A stretch of DNA of 64,000 bases from Phytophthora colocasiae (Eukaryota > Oomycota > Peronosporomycetes > Peronosporales > Peronosporaceae), in assembly GCA_018806915.1 (NCBI GenBank), contig JAGKQI010000059.1, positions 186,001-250,000 on the forward strand, read 5' to 3'. Positions within the stretch are counted from its first letter, which is position 1, and each line of letters opens with the position of its first letter. Made by a program: the position numbers and the translations under genes. The notes under the pieces were generated by a model. The model saw nothing but the letters and a program-made list of their open reading frames with translations, did no database searches and was not told the DNA's origin. Positions 30,974 to 41,469 of the stretch are shown piece after piece.

Positions 30974-31015
30974 CCCAGTAGACCGCCCCGCGTCTACTGG
31001 GAGCCGTCGTTTCCC
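30974..31015 (-). promoter_or_regulatory. Predicted -1 frameshift signal, A2 gag-pol
   Basis: Inverted copy of the A1 signal: heptamer GGGAAAC (complement at 31009-31015), 7-nt spacer, 10-bp stem and loop GCGGGGCG (30974-31001). Intact. Confidence 0.85.
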
Positions 31016-31971
31016 TGGGCAGAGCCCAAAGCGGGACCCGCGACAGGGTTGCGGCCATTCTGGCCGGCGCGCTCTTTGCGCAGAGGGCAGTTGGGCCTCA
31101 GGTGTGTGGGACTACCACACGTGTAGCACCGACGAGTGCTCATACGCTGCACCGCAGCTCGTAGCTCGGCTACTTCATCTTCAGCATAGCTGAGGTCCAT
31201 GGGTTCGGGTCCCCCGGACCCTGTGCTATTAGCACCGACCCTCGACAACTTAAAGTTGTGTTCAGCATTCAATGCCACGCTAACAGCGTCCTCGAAGGTG
31301 CGAGGATTCTGACGGAATGCCTCCGTCCTGGCCACGCCAGCTCTCAGACCTTCCATGAAGATAGTCACAGTGACCACCTCAGGTAGAGGATCGGCAGCCA
31401 TGCCGGCAATGAGCGTGCGCAGCTCTTGGACATAGTCCACCAGGTCCTTCTTGCCCTGTCGGCAAGCGAGGAAGCGTGACCGCACGCGATACGCCTGGTT
31501 AGGTGGAGCAAATACTTGCGTAAGTTTGGCCTTAAGCTCACCCCAAGTGGGGAAGGCCATTTCTACCGACGTCCCAGATGTCAAGGCCCATTCTCGTGCT
31601 CGACCTTCGAGCTTAGAGATGGCGAACGCCACGCGTTGGCCTTCCAACTGGAGCATAGCGGCCCCCATAGCCATCTCGACCTCTCGGGTCCACAATAGGA
31701 GGTTCTCTCCTTCGTGCCCGTGAAAGGTCTTCACGCTGAGCGTGACGGGCTTAGCTCTCGGAGCGGGATTAACTCCTTTTACATTCCGCTGAATGTGCTC
31801 AACGAGAGCGTTCTCGTACGAGGCAAATGCCTCCAGGCGCGCGTTGACGGCCTCCGGCCCTTGAGACGCAAGGTGCGCCATACCTTCAGGGCCCAGCAAG
31901 GACGTAAGCTTGTTAAGCGTGTCCCGCTGACTCGGAGTCAAGTGAGCGTATGCTTCTGGCTCGATTCTCAC
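30994..31971 (-). CDS. gag: A2 gag
   Basis: Intact frame nearly identical to A1 gag; the zinc knuckle is [14 protein letters not shown]. As in A1 the expected ATG reads ATC (GTG-AGA-ATC-GAG). It overlaps the pol frame through the frameshift signal at 30974-31015, where GGGG after the stem is intact. Confidence 0.92.
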   Translation of the reverse strand: MRIEPEAYAHLTPSQRDTLNKLTSLLGPEGMAHLASQGPEAVNARLEAFASYENALVEHIQRNVKGVNPAPRAKPVTLSVKTFHGHEGENLLLWTREVEMAMGAAMLQLEGQRVAFAISKLEGRAREWALTSGTSVEMAFPTWGELKAKLTQVFAPPNQAYRVRSRFLACRQGKKDLVDYVQELRTLIAGMAADPLPEVVTVTIFMEGLRAGVARTEAFRQNPRTFEDAVSVALNAEHNFKLSRVGANSTGSGGPEPMDLSYAEDEVAELRAAVQRMSTRRCYTCGSPTHLRPNCPLRKERAGQNGRNPVAGPALGSAQGNDGSQ

Positions 31972-32022
31972 AGAGAAACAGTCTTCAACTCAGGAGTTGG
32001 ATGGACTACAAGTGCTACCAGA

Positions 32023-32434
32023 TGCAGCGGGGCTGCGTAGGTGTGCACGGCACAGGGGAAGTTGGGTTGACTCGTAGAGTCCTGCTTGCAAGGCACTAGC
32101 CTTCGGTTCTATACAAGAACCAAGTAGTCCACTAAATACGGGACTCTCACAATCAGTGTCCCTATAATAAAGAAACTAACACTAATTATGTAAAATGCAA
32201 ACTGATTTTTATTTATTTTATTGCCCTAATCCTAAATGTAACGGATTTAGTATCTAACATACTAAATCCTAATCAAATGTAATGTGCGGCTCTGAGCTAA
32301 CAGCCAGCAACTGGCTACATATGTGACGTGTGAGAAACACTATGTGTTGTACACGGATCTGTGACTTGTGACCTGGATGGTGTATACCACACCTATTGTA
32401 GCCAAGGCGCGCAGCGCCGTGTAACCCCGTTACA
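32023..32434 (-). repeat. 5' LTR of A2
   Basis: 412 bp inverted, TGCAGCGGGG to CCCCGTTACA; followed by the duplicated CCTCG (32435-32439). Its primer-binding site is at 32006-32020. Confidence 0.95.
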
Positions 32435-32439
32435 CCTCG

Positions 32440-34775
32440 GACTTTGCCATCGGCAGTGCTTTGCTACAAGCGGACGCCGACGGGCGCGAACGCGTCATTG
32501 CGTTTGAGTCTCGGCAGCTCAAGGCTACTGAGAAGAACTATCCAGTTCATGACAAGGAGCTACTTGCGATGAAGTACGCCCTCGTCAAATTCAGGGTTCA
32601 CCTGCTCGGCTCCAAGCCGTTTGTGATCTACACGGATCATGCGTCACTACGCACAGCGACGCAGTCGCCTCACCTCTCGCAGAGGATGGCCTGATGGCTC
32701 TCCTTCTTTGCGGAGTATAACTTCGAGGTGAAGTACAAGCCTGGCAGGCAGAACGTCCTCGCTGACGCGTTATCACGTCGCCCGGACTATGTGTTATCTC
32801 ATGTCACCTCGGTGACGTCGTCCGTGACGGACATGGTTCGAGCAGCGTGCGCTCAGGACGACTCTTGTGCCGCGCTGCTTCAAGCTCTAAGGAGCGATGA
32901 GTTTAAGAACTCAAAGGTGACTCTGTCACGACGCCTAAAGGCGAGGCTCCAGCGCTATAGTCTGGAAGGTGGTCTGCTGTACTACAGCACGGGTCAGGAT
33001 GACCCACCACGTGTGGTGGTTCCTCACGATGAGGACCTGAAGTATCGTATCCTCTATGAAGCCCACGACACGCCTAAGCGGCCACCTCGGTCGCGAGAAG
33101 ACCTACGGCTCGGTGAGCTCCATGTACTGGTGGCCGAAGATGTACAAGTGGGTCAGCACATATGTGCACACGTGCGAGACGTGTCAGCGGGTTAAACCCT
33201 CGCCGCATGCGGCGGCGCCTTTGGCGAGCTTGCCTGTACCCTCTGGGTGTTGGCAGTCCTTCAGTATGGACTTTGTGTTTGGCCTGCCGAAGGATAGCAA
33301 CACGGGCGTTGTGGTCTTTGTTGACCGTCTAAGCAAGATGGCTCACCTAGCGGCTGTGCCGGACACCGTCGACGGCGCTGGTACAGCGACGATCTTTATC
33401 GATCGGGTCTTCCGCCAGCATGGGCTGCCAGAGACCATTGTCTCGGATCAAGATCCCCGTTTCACGGGTCACTTCTGGACGTCCGTCTTCAAAGTGCTTG
33501 GCACTCGACTGGACATGTCCACGGCGGATCATCCGCAGACCGACGGTCAGACCGAACGCGTAAATCGCGTTTTGGAGGACATCCTCCGCAGCGTATGCGC
33601 TGAAACGCCGAGGCGTTGGAGCGCTATGCTCCCTCTCGTTGAGTTCTCGATGAACAATGCGGTGCATGCCTCGACAGGCTTCACCCCGTTCTACGTTAAC
33701 GGCCTTGCGCATCCGCGCGTCCCGCTCACTCCGCCACGCGGTAGCCTTGGGCTTGGTGGGGGAGAGGCTGTGCCGTCGCTCGACTCCGAGCTTGCTGATT
33801 GATGTCAGCCCTCTTGCTGTTCGTAAACAAGTCGATGACTTCCTCTCGACGAGATTGAGCGTCTTACGCCGTGTGTGTGACGCGATGGCTGGAAGCCGAG
33901 ATGTTCAAAAGGAACAAGCTGATGCAAAAGGCAGAGGCAATGTGTGGGAATTCAAGGTCGGTGACCAAGGTTTATTAAACGCTAAGAACCTACCTACACA
34001 TGCAGTGTCGGCCGTCTTTAAGATGAAGTTGCGCCCGCGCTTTATCGAACCGTTCACGGTCGTGGCCAAGAAGGGCCTGGCATACACGCTTGACTTGCCA
34101 AAGCGGATGCGAACACACCCCGTGTTCTACGTCGGCTTGCTTAAGCCATGTCGGGATCCCGCGGGGGTGAGCGCGGAGGCTCTAGCGCCGACGACACGCG
34201 CCCAGGCTGCGTCATCTGCAGCAGCAACGCCACCTGACCCCGCAGCTCAGCGAGCTGAAGCTCCTGCTGGTGCAGGCGAGCGGTCAGGGACTGAGGCCCC
34301 TCGAGCCAAGCCACCCGGCTTTCAATCTCCTCTATGTCATGAGCGAGACGGGCATGTGAATGCCAAACACTCTCCACGTTCCCTTGAAGGGACTGAGTCT
34401 GACTCTGGAGAGTATCGATCGGGCGATCGAGTTGATACCAGGCGCGCTGCGACAAATAGCGCTCGTCACACTCATCGAGTATTGCGTTCCGCAGCGAATC
34501 GGCCTCCTCCGCCGTTGCTCGATGAGCAGGAGACTCCCCACTACCACGTGGAGCGCTTGATGGCGCGGCGTCACCATCGTAGTCAAAACCAGTATCTGGT
34601 GAAGTGGCGTGGGTATCCTCATTCCCAAAACTCGTGGGAGTTTGAATGGAGGCAGGACTGCCTTGACGTCGTGGACGCTTTTGATTGCGAAGATCGGAGG
34701 CGCCCGAAGGGCTCGAGGTCGACCACTCGGTCGACACCCGCTTCTCACCACAAGTGTGAGAAGCTGACGGACTAG
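32440..34775 (+). pseudogene. pol: A3 pol, part 2: RNase H, integrase, chromodomain
   Basis: Continues A3 pol after A2. RNase H is stopped by TGA at 32692-32694 (CGA in A1). Near 33070 an indel (GCCTAAGCGG for GCCAACAAGCGG) shifts the frame before integrase (GHLGREK ... SMDFVFG ... SDQDPRF ... DGQTERVNR). The 4-nt gain near 33800 (GATTGATGTC), also in A0, shifts it again. GPY/F (FIEPFTVV) and chromodomain (YHVERLMARRHHRSQNQYLV) follow, ending STPASHHKCEKLTD. The WRQDCLDVV variant is shared with A4. Confidence 0.93.
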
Positions 34776-35776
34776 CAGCCGAGCTCAGGCTCTGGTCCGT
34801 GGCTGGCACAGCCAGCGAGTCTCCCTCGGAGACTGAAGGAGCATCCTGCGAAGCAGGGATAGTGGCCTGAGAGGCGGGAGCCACTGCCGTCGTGTGACGA
34901 GGAAAGCGGCCGGGCCGCACGCGTATCTTCGCGTACTGGAAGAGTAGACCTCGGGCGAGGCGGACGTCCACCTCGGCGCAGCTCTCCATGAGCCGGTCAA
35001 ACGACGCGAGCTTCCGTGAAGCCTCGGCCCAGGTGGCCACATGGACCATGTAGTCCCGGGTGGTCTCTCCGGTTTGGAGCAGGAGTGGATAAGTCCTCAT
35101 CTGAGGCACAGACTCCCGTCGCCGTTGCTTATCTAAGCGTTGCCGATACTCGGCGAGTGTGCACACCTGCGGGGTCAGGAAACGCTCATGGAGCCCCTGT
35201 CGCTGCTGAGTCTCAGCCACCGTACGTGGAGGATTGCCTATGGCGTAACCATGCAGGTTTGGCTGTGCCATGAGCTGCTTCGCCTGCTCGGCAGGATCAC
35301 GAGGCTTGAAGCCGTAGTCGCGTCGCGACGATGACCCCACGATGTTCCGAGGAACCGGGCGACGCGACCCAGAAGTGCTGCTCATAGAGGCCTCCTGCGC
35401 CTCATCGAGAGGGTTGGTAATTGCGTCTTCGACGCCCCGGGGCAGCTCTGGCTCATCGTGCAGGAAGTGGTGGTGCGTTGCGCAGCGCGTTGAGCACGTG
35501 GCTCGAGGGTCCCTCAGGGAACGGATGAGGCTGATGCAGCTGCCGAGGAAGCGTGTACCGACGCGGATCGCATGGAGAGCGTGACTCAACCGGTCGGGTC
35601 GTCTGAGGGCTCTCAAGAGCAGGTGGCTCAGGGGCATCGCCCTGTACGGACACCTCATAGTCCACTTCGATCTCGCCTTCCTCGACAGGAGAGCGACGTG
35701 TGTCGCGCGTCGGTGACGCTGTCTTGTACTCGTCGAACGACGAGCCGCCGCTATCGCTTGCAGCCGGGCTGCTCAT
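34141..35776 (-). pseudogene. A3 antisense gene (one frameshift)
   Basis: Divergent copy of the A1 antisense gene, from ATG 35776 (MSSPAASDSGGSS) to the stop at 34141. A small deletion near 35458-35466 (after APPLPAR) shifts the frame once; otherwise it is open. The C-terminal third is identical, as far as I read, to A4 (CGEKRV, SPASIQTPTSF, ESRVAWLE) and distinct from A1/A2. Confidence 0.65.
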
Positions 35777-36076
35777 GAGCTTCGCTCCGTAACGAAGGCG
35801 AGACGCCGCGATATACTCCGCGATGGAGAACGTGGAGGGAGCCGGGGGCTCAGACCGGAAAGCGCAGAGGCGCTGAGGCAGAGGTGCAAGGACACGGGAA
35901 CCCGAGGAGCGATAAGCTCGCTGGGGCAAATGGGAGAATGTGCTCGTTGAGCCAGCGCGCACGTGCACTCTCGTTGAGAGATTTCCTTTATCGGAAAGTT
36001 GCCGGTGACAGGCCTTGACAAGGCAGTTATGTCGGCAGTTGTAGATACTGCGTATCCACGGTTTGATGGGGGAGGG
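35777..36076. other. A3 antisense leader and polypurine tract
   Basis: 300 bp without a sense gene; probable antisense leader with a GATACTGCGTATC palindrome near 36045-36057 and polypurine tract TTTGATGGGGGAGGG (about 36062-36076). Confidence 0.55.
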
Positions 36077-36495
36077 TGTAAAAAAAACGGGGTTACACGG
36101 CGCTGAGAGCTATGGCTACATTAGTGTGGCAGACACAGGCCGGAGGCAAGTATCACAAATCTGTGTATGACACATCGTGTATCTCACACGTCACATATGT
36201 AGCCATCTGCTGGCGGTTAGCTCAGAGCCACACACTACATTTTGATTAGGATTTAGTATGTTAGATACTAAATCCGTTACATTTAGGATTAGGGCAATAA
36301 AGTCAATAAAAATCAGTTTGCATTTTACATAATTAGTGTCAGTTCCTTTATAATAGGGACACTGATTGTGAGAGTCCCGTAATTAGTGGACTACTTGGTT
36401 CTTGTATTGAACCGAAGGCTACTGCCTTGCAGGCAGGACTCTACGAGTCAACTAAACTTCCTCTGTGTCGTGCACACCTACGCAGCCCCGCTGCA
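36077..36495 (+). repeat. 3' LTR of A3
   Basis: 419 bp, starting TGTAAAAAAAACGGGGTTAC (an A-run expansion inside the usual TGTAACGGGG) and ending CCCCGCTGCA. More divergent from A1 in the first 120 bp. Confidence 0.92.
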
Positions 36496-36723
36496 AGCGT
36501 TCAACGTCTTACATCTACGCATATGTGAACAAGAAGGCCATGGATCGGGTTAGCAACAAGCGAACGGGTCTATTGGATAATACATGTGAACTTCATAGGA
36601 AACGTACGGCTAGAGTTGCAAGCTTCCGCCCCAGACGATGAGTATCAGAGATCCGAGGTCGCCATGTCCTTGGATCTTATGCCTGGAGAATCACGCGGGT
36701 ACTGGAAGTACCATGTCCCCAGC
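36496..36723 (+). pseudogene. E1: C-related pol relic, left piece
   Basis: Similar to the start of C1 pol (43711-43925): YAYVNKK, NTC-LH, ASF, then SLDLMPGESRGYWKY in a shifted frame. It ends at CCAGC (36719-36723), where A4 was inserted; the reading continues at 58164. The sequence starts exactly at the A3 LTR end, at the position of the C1 frameshift stem. Confidence 0.8.
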
Positions 36724-37111
36724 CGGCACAGAGGAAGTTTAGTTGACTCGTAGAGTCTTGCTTGCAAGACAGTAGCCTTCGGTTCTATACAAGAACCAAG
36801 TAGTCCACTAATTACGGGACTCTCACAATCAGTGTCCCTATTATAAAGGAACTGACACTAATTATGTAAAATGCAAACTGATTTTTATTGATTTTATTGC
36901 CCTAATCCTAAATGTAACGGATTTAGTATCTAACATACTAAATCCTAGTCTAAATGCAATGTGTGGCTCTGAGCTAACTGCCAACAAGTGGCTACATATG
37001 TGACGTGTGAGAAACACTATGTGTTGTACACGGATCTGTGACTTGTGACCTGGATGGTGTATACCACACCTATTGTAGCCAAGGCGCGCAGCGCCGTGTA
37101 ACCCCGTTACA
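36724..37111 (-). repeat. 3' LTR of A4, outer 25 bp missing
   Basis: 388 bp inverted, starting at CGGCACAGAGG and lacking the outer TGCAGCGGGGCTGCG end, yet the target duplication directly abuts it. The inner end is ...CCCCGTTACA, followed by the inverted polypurine tract at 37112-37127. Confidence 0.92.
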
Positions 37112-37406
37112 CCCTCCCCCACCAAACCGTGGATACGCAGTATCTACAACTGCAGACATAACTGCCTTGTCAAGGCCTGTCACCGGCAACTTTCCGATAA
37201 AAGAACTCTCTCGACGAGAGTGCGCGTGCGCGCTGGCTCAACGAGCACATTCTCCCATTCGCCCCAGCGAGCCTACCGCTCCTCGGGTGTCCCGTGTTCT
37301 GACTTCACAGCCTCAGCGCCTCCGCGCTTCCCCGCCTGAGCCCTCGGCTCCTCTCACGCTCTCCGTCTCGGAGTACTTCGCGGCGTCTCGCCTTCGCTAC
37401 GGAGCG

Positions 37407-39044
37407 ATGTTCAAGAGCAGCCCGACTACAAGTGGTAGTGGTGGCTCGCCGTTCGAGTACACGACAGCGTCGCCGACGCGCGACCCGCGTCGCTCTCCTG
37501 CCGAGGACGGCGAGATCGAAGTGGACTAAGAGGAGTCCGTACCGGGCGATGCCCCTGCGTCTCCTGCTCCTGCGAGCCCTCGGACGACTCGATCTGAGCA
37601 GCGCTCTCCACGCGATCCGCGTCGGTATTCCATTCCACGGCAATTGCGACAGCCCAATCCGTTCCCTGAGGGACCCTCGAGCCTGGTGCTCAACGCATTG
37701 CGCGACGCGCCACCACTTCCTGCTCGCGATGAGCCCGAACCGCCCGGAGGCGTAGAGGTGACGATCTCCAACCCGCTCGATGAGGCGCAGGAGGCCTCCA
37801 TGAGCAGTCCCCCAGGGACGCGTCGACCGGTTCCTCGGAGTATCGTAGGGACTTCGTCGCGGCGCGACTACGGCTTCGAGCCTCGTGACCCTGCCGAGCA
37901 GGTGAAACAGTTGATGGCCCAGCCAAACCTGCATGGTTACACCATAGGCGGACCTCCTCGTACGGTGGCTGAGACTCAGCAGCGACAGGGGCTCCATGAG
38001 CGTTTCCTGACCCCGCAGGTGTGCACACTCGCCGAGTATCGGCAACGCTTAGATAAGCAACGGCGACGGGAGTCTGTGCCTCAGATGAGGACTTATCCAC
38101 TCCTGCTCCAAACCGGAGAGACCACCCGGGACTACATGGTCCATGTGGCCACCTGGGCCGAGGCTTCACGGAAGCTCGCGTCGTTCGACCGGCTCATGGA
38201 GAGCTGCGCCGAGGTGGACGTCCGCCTCGCTCGAGGTCTACTCTTCCAGTACGCGAAGATACGCGTGCGGCCTGGCCGCTTTCCTCGCTACACAACGGCA
38301 GTGGCTCCCGCCTCTCAGACCACCCTCCCTGCTTCGCAGGACGCTCCTCCAGTCTCCGAGGGAGACTCGCTGGCTGTGCCAGCCACGGACCAGAGCCTGA
38401 GCTCGGCTGCTAGTCCGTCAGCTTCTCACACTTGTGGTGAGAAGCGGGTGTCGACCGAGTGGTCGACCTCGAGCCCTTCGGGCGCCTCCGATCTTCGCAA
38501 TCAAAAGCGTCCACGACGTCAAGGCAGTCCTGCCTCCATTCAAACTCCCACGAGTTTTGGGAATGAGGATACCCACGCCACTTCACCAGATACTGGTTTT
38601 GACTACGATGGTGACGCCGCGCCATCAAGCGCTCCACGTGGTAGTGGGGAGTCTCCTGCTCATCGAGCAACGGCGGAGGAGGCCGATTCGCTGCGGAACG
38701 CAATACTCGATGAGTGTGACGAGCGCTATTTGTCGCAGCGCGCCTGGTATCAACTCGATCGCCCGATCGATACTCTCCAGAGTCAGACTCAGTCCCTTCA
38801 AGGGAACGTGGAGAGTGTTTGGCATTCACATGCCCGTCTCGCTCATGACATAGAGGAGATTGAAAGCCGGGTGGCTTGGCTCGAAGGTCCTCAGTCCCTG
38901 ACTGCTCGCCTGCACCAGCAGGAGCTTCAGCTCGCTGAGCTACGGGGTCAGGTGACGTTGCTGCTGCAGATGACGCAGCCTGGGCGCGTGTCGTCGGCGC
39001 CAGCGCCTCCGCGCTCACCCCCGCAGGGTCCCGATATGGCTTAA
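37407..39044 (+). pseudogene. A4 antisense gene (one nonsense codon)
   Basis: From ATG 37407 (MFKSSPTTSGSGGSP) to TAA 39044, 545 codons in one frame, broken only by TAA at 37527-37529 (TAC in A1: EVDYEE). Same domain plan as A1: acidic EDGEIEVD, central LAEYRQRLDKQRRR block, C-terminal coiled-coil-like end GPDMA. Antisense to the A4 chromodomain. Confidence 0.68.
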
Positions 39045-39835
39045 GCAAGCCGACGTAGAACACAGGGTGTGTTCGCATCCGCTTTGGCAAGTCAAGCGTG
39101 TATGCCAGGCCCTTCTTGGCCACGACCGTAAATGGTCTGTCGAGGCATGCACCGCGTTGTTCATTGAGAACTCAACGAGAGGGAGCATAGCGCTCCAACG
39201 CTTCGGCGTTTCAGCGCATACGCTGCGGAGGATGTCCTCCAGGACGCGGTTCACGCGTTCAGTCTGACCGTCGGTCTGCGGATGATCCGCCGTGGACATG
39301 TCCCGTCGAGTGCCAAGCACTTTGAAGACGGACGTCCAGAAGTGACCCGTGAAACGGGGATCTCGATCCGAGACAATGGTCTCTGGCAGCCCATGCTGGC
39401 GGAAGACCCGATCGATAAAGATCGTCGCTGTACCAGCGCCGTCGACGGTGTCCGGCACAGCCGCTAGGTGAGCCATCTTGCTTAGACGGTCAACAAAGAC
39501 CACAACGCCCGTGTTGCTATCCTTCGGCAGGCCAAACACAAAGTCCATACTGAAGGACTGCCAACACCCAGAAGGTACAGGCAAGCTCGCCAAAGGCGCC
39601 GCCGCATGCGGCGAGGGTTTAACCCGCTGGCACGTCTCGCACGTGTGCACATATGTGCTGACCCACTTGTACATCTTCGGCCACCAGTACATGGAGCTCA
39701 CCGAGCCGTAGGTCTTCTCGCGACCGAGGTGGCCGCTTGTGGGCGTGTCGTGGGCCTCATAGAGGATGCGATACTTCAGGTCCTCATCATGAGGAACCAC
39801 CACACGTGGTGGGTCATCCTGACCCGTGCTGTAGT
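38410..39835 (-). pseudogene. pol: A4 pol, C-terminal part: integrase and chromodomain
   Basis: Integrase from VVPHDEDLKYR to FSMNNAVHAST, with SMDFVFGLP, SDRDPRF and DGQTERVNR. The 367-nt deletion follows (junction near 39145, identical to A2), then GLAYTLDLPKRMRTHPVFY, and the chromodomain (YHVERLMARRHHRSQNQYLV), ending STPASHHKCEKLTD at 38410. C1 interrupts it at 39836. Confidence 0.92.
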
Positions 39836-41351
39836 TGTGGTGAAGCGCGAATAAGAAATCCGAGAAAAGGCAACATCAGGCCCAGAGAGAGTCGGATCAA
39901 GCGACAGGGGCCTCTGGCGAAGCAAGATGTCAGTTGATGACCCCAGATTGCGCGAACGATGGCTGACGAATGGATCCAGATCGATGTTCGTCTGGATCTC
40001 GCCAGCGATGAATGGATGGCGTCTTGGTCGAGTGAGACTAAGTGATTGGAGAACCCGCCGTGCGGTCCCGCGTGGCGGCTCAGGGTCGGAGGAGAAAAGG
40101 GCGCCTTGCCTGAGATCGCATGAGACGGAGATCAAGACAGCAGAGGGTCGGGACCGGTGCGATCTATGGTGGGCCGGTGACAACATAACCGTGAGATGCT
40201 GCCGAGGGGACCTGGTGGCAGTGTTAGTCGCATGGGGAGTGGTGATCAAGTCCGGGAAGCTCAAGACCTGGAATGTCGACGACACAGGCACGCGAGATCA
40301 AGTATGAAGGCTGCTGATCGAGATCATTGTTCAAGGCGGTGGACCAAGATCGATGACCGAGATGGTTGATCGAGATCGGCTGATCGCCAGATCGGCTGAT
40401 CGGCAGATCGAGATCGCGATCAGGGGTTAGGTGAGATCAAGATCGAAGATCGGAGGGGCAGCTGTGTAGCCGGATGTCAGGTAATCGTAGGATAGCAGAT
40501 GAGGATGGGGCTGGTAGACATAGGAATAACCATAAACAGAATCGAATTTGCTCTCTAGTGCGCAAGTGGACTACTTCAGGGACCAAGACAAGGGAAGAGG
40601 ATAGCACATTGGCCTCCCCTTAGTGTTCCTACACTTCGCACACCTAGCTACAGCTAAGACCGGATCCCCGATTTGGCCGGCTTACCTTATGCTAGTGTGA
40701 GGATCTCTCGGTATCTCAACAACCCCCAAGAATCGAATTTGCTCTGGACATCACAAGTGCCTTCATCCAAGACTGGAACCGGGAATTACATTGGCCCATC
40801 AGCATCAAGAAGGTAAGGAGAAGAGATCTAGCATAGAGGTTAATTCTGGATAATACATTGGCCAGTTTTACCCTATCTAGTGATCTATCCTTTAAGTGCT
40901 TATTACGGATCGGAAGGAATTGGCTGCTTGGCTGGACGATCCCGTCGACTCTCGCCCCCTCAAGACCCCCGCTATAGGAAGCGGCAAGCATCGTAAAGGA
41001 AGGGATCAGATCCCCAACATTGGACCTTTGGAAGACCTGGATCGAAGGCCAGGCGACCGGATCAAGGCTCGAGAACTCGCCTACGACCCGGATCAACCCC
41101 TTCGAGGTAGAGTGAAGTATTCCCACGCTATCTCAAACCCCTGCGTCACCCAAGACATTCTTCTCGTCCCAAGACATCTTCAGAAGTTACCTGGAAGAGC
41201 GTAACCCGCCTACCGACGGGTACACAAGGTGAACACTACACGCAACACGATCACGGATCATCGGGGGACCCCCTCCGTTAGTCGGTGTCTGGGCGCAAGT
41301 GGCGATCGCGATCGGCCTCAACCGGATTTTGGTCAGATCCGCTCCACCACA
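39836..41351 (+). repeat. 5' LTR of C1
   Basis: 1,516 bp with TGTGGTG/CACCACA ends. A GATC-rich stretch near 40310-40440 differs in repeat number from the 3' LTR (8 bp). The first part repeats the LTR-encoded antisense ORF extension seen at the 3' end. No independent gene. Confidence 0.93.
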
Positions 41352-41352
41352 A

Positions 41353-41370
41353 TGGTGCGCGTGCCCGGAT
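41353..41370 (+). other. C1 primer-binding site
   Basis: TGGTGCGCGTGCCCGGAT, one base after the LTR; complement of a tRNA 3' end, as in C0 and D. Confidence 0.85.
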
Positions 41371-41469
41371 CTTCTGGTGACTTCGGACCGTGAGTCCCAA
41401 GAAGATGTCAAGATTAAGGAAGAACAAGGGGAAGAAGTGCCTACGAAAGTTGGATCGACGGAGGCACCG

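Larger units (their letters stand above)
17057..32434 (-). mobile_element. Ty3/gypsy element A2, middle copy
   Basis: Minus-strand element: 3' LTR 17057-17466, 5' LTR 32023-32434, target duplication CCTCG on both sides. Reading right to left: LTR, primer site, gag, frameshift signal, pol, then (split by A1 at 19235-27102) the C-terminal pol and antisense gene. The LTRs differ by about five substitutions and a 2-bp indel, so it is fairly young. Pol carries a 367-nt integrase deletion shared with A4. Confidence 0.95.
15673..36495 (+). mobile_element. Ty3/gypsy element A3, 5'-truncated outer copy
   Basis: The outermost of three nested A copies. It starts abruptly near 15673 in the linker before RT (5' LTR, gag and protease are missing), runs to 17056, is interrupted by A2 (17057-32434) and resumes at 32440. 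It ends with a 3' LTR at 36077-36495. The A2 insertion duplicated CCTCG (17052-17056 and 32435-32439); joining the sides restores the RNase H sequence ...VVCDAS/DFAIGS.... Right of the LTR is E1 pol. Confidence 0.92.

Noticed and set aside
39776..40291. Minus-strand ORF in the 5' LTR of C1
   Set aside because: It is the LTR-encoded upstream part of the antisense frame repeated at the 5' LTR. Without the exon sequence it is not a gene.
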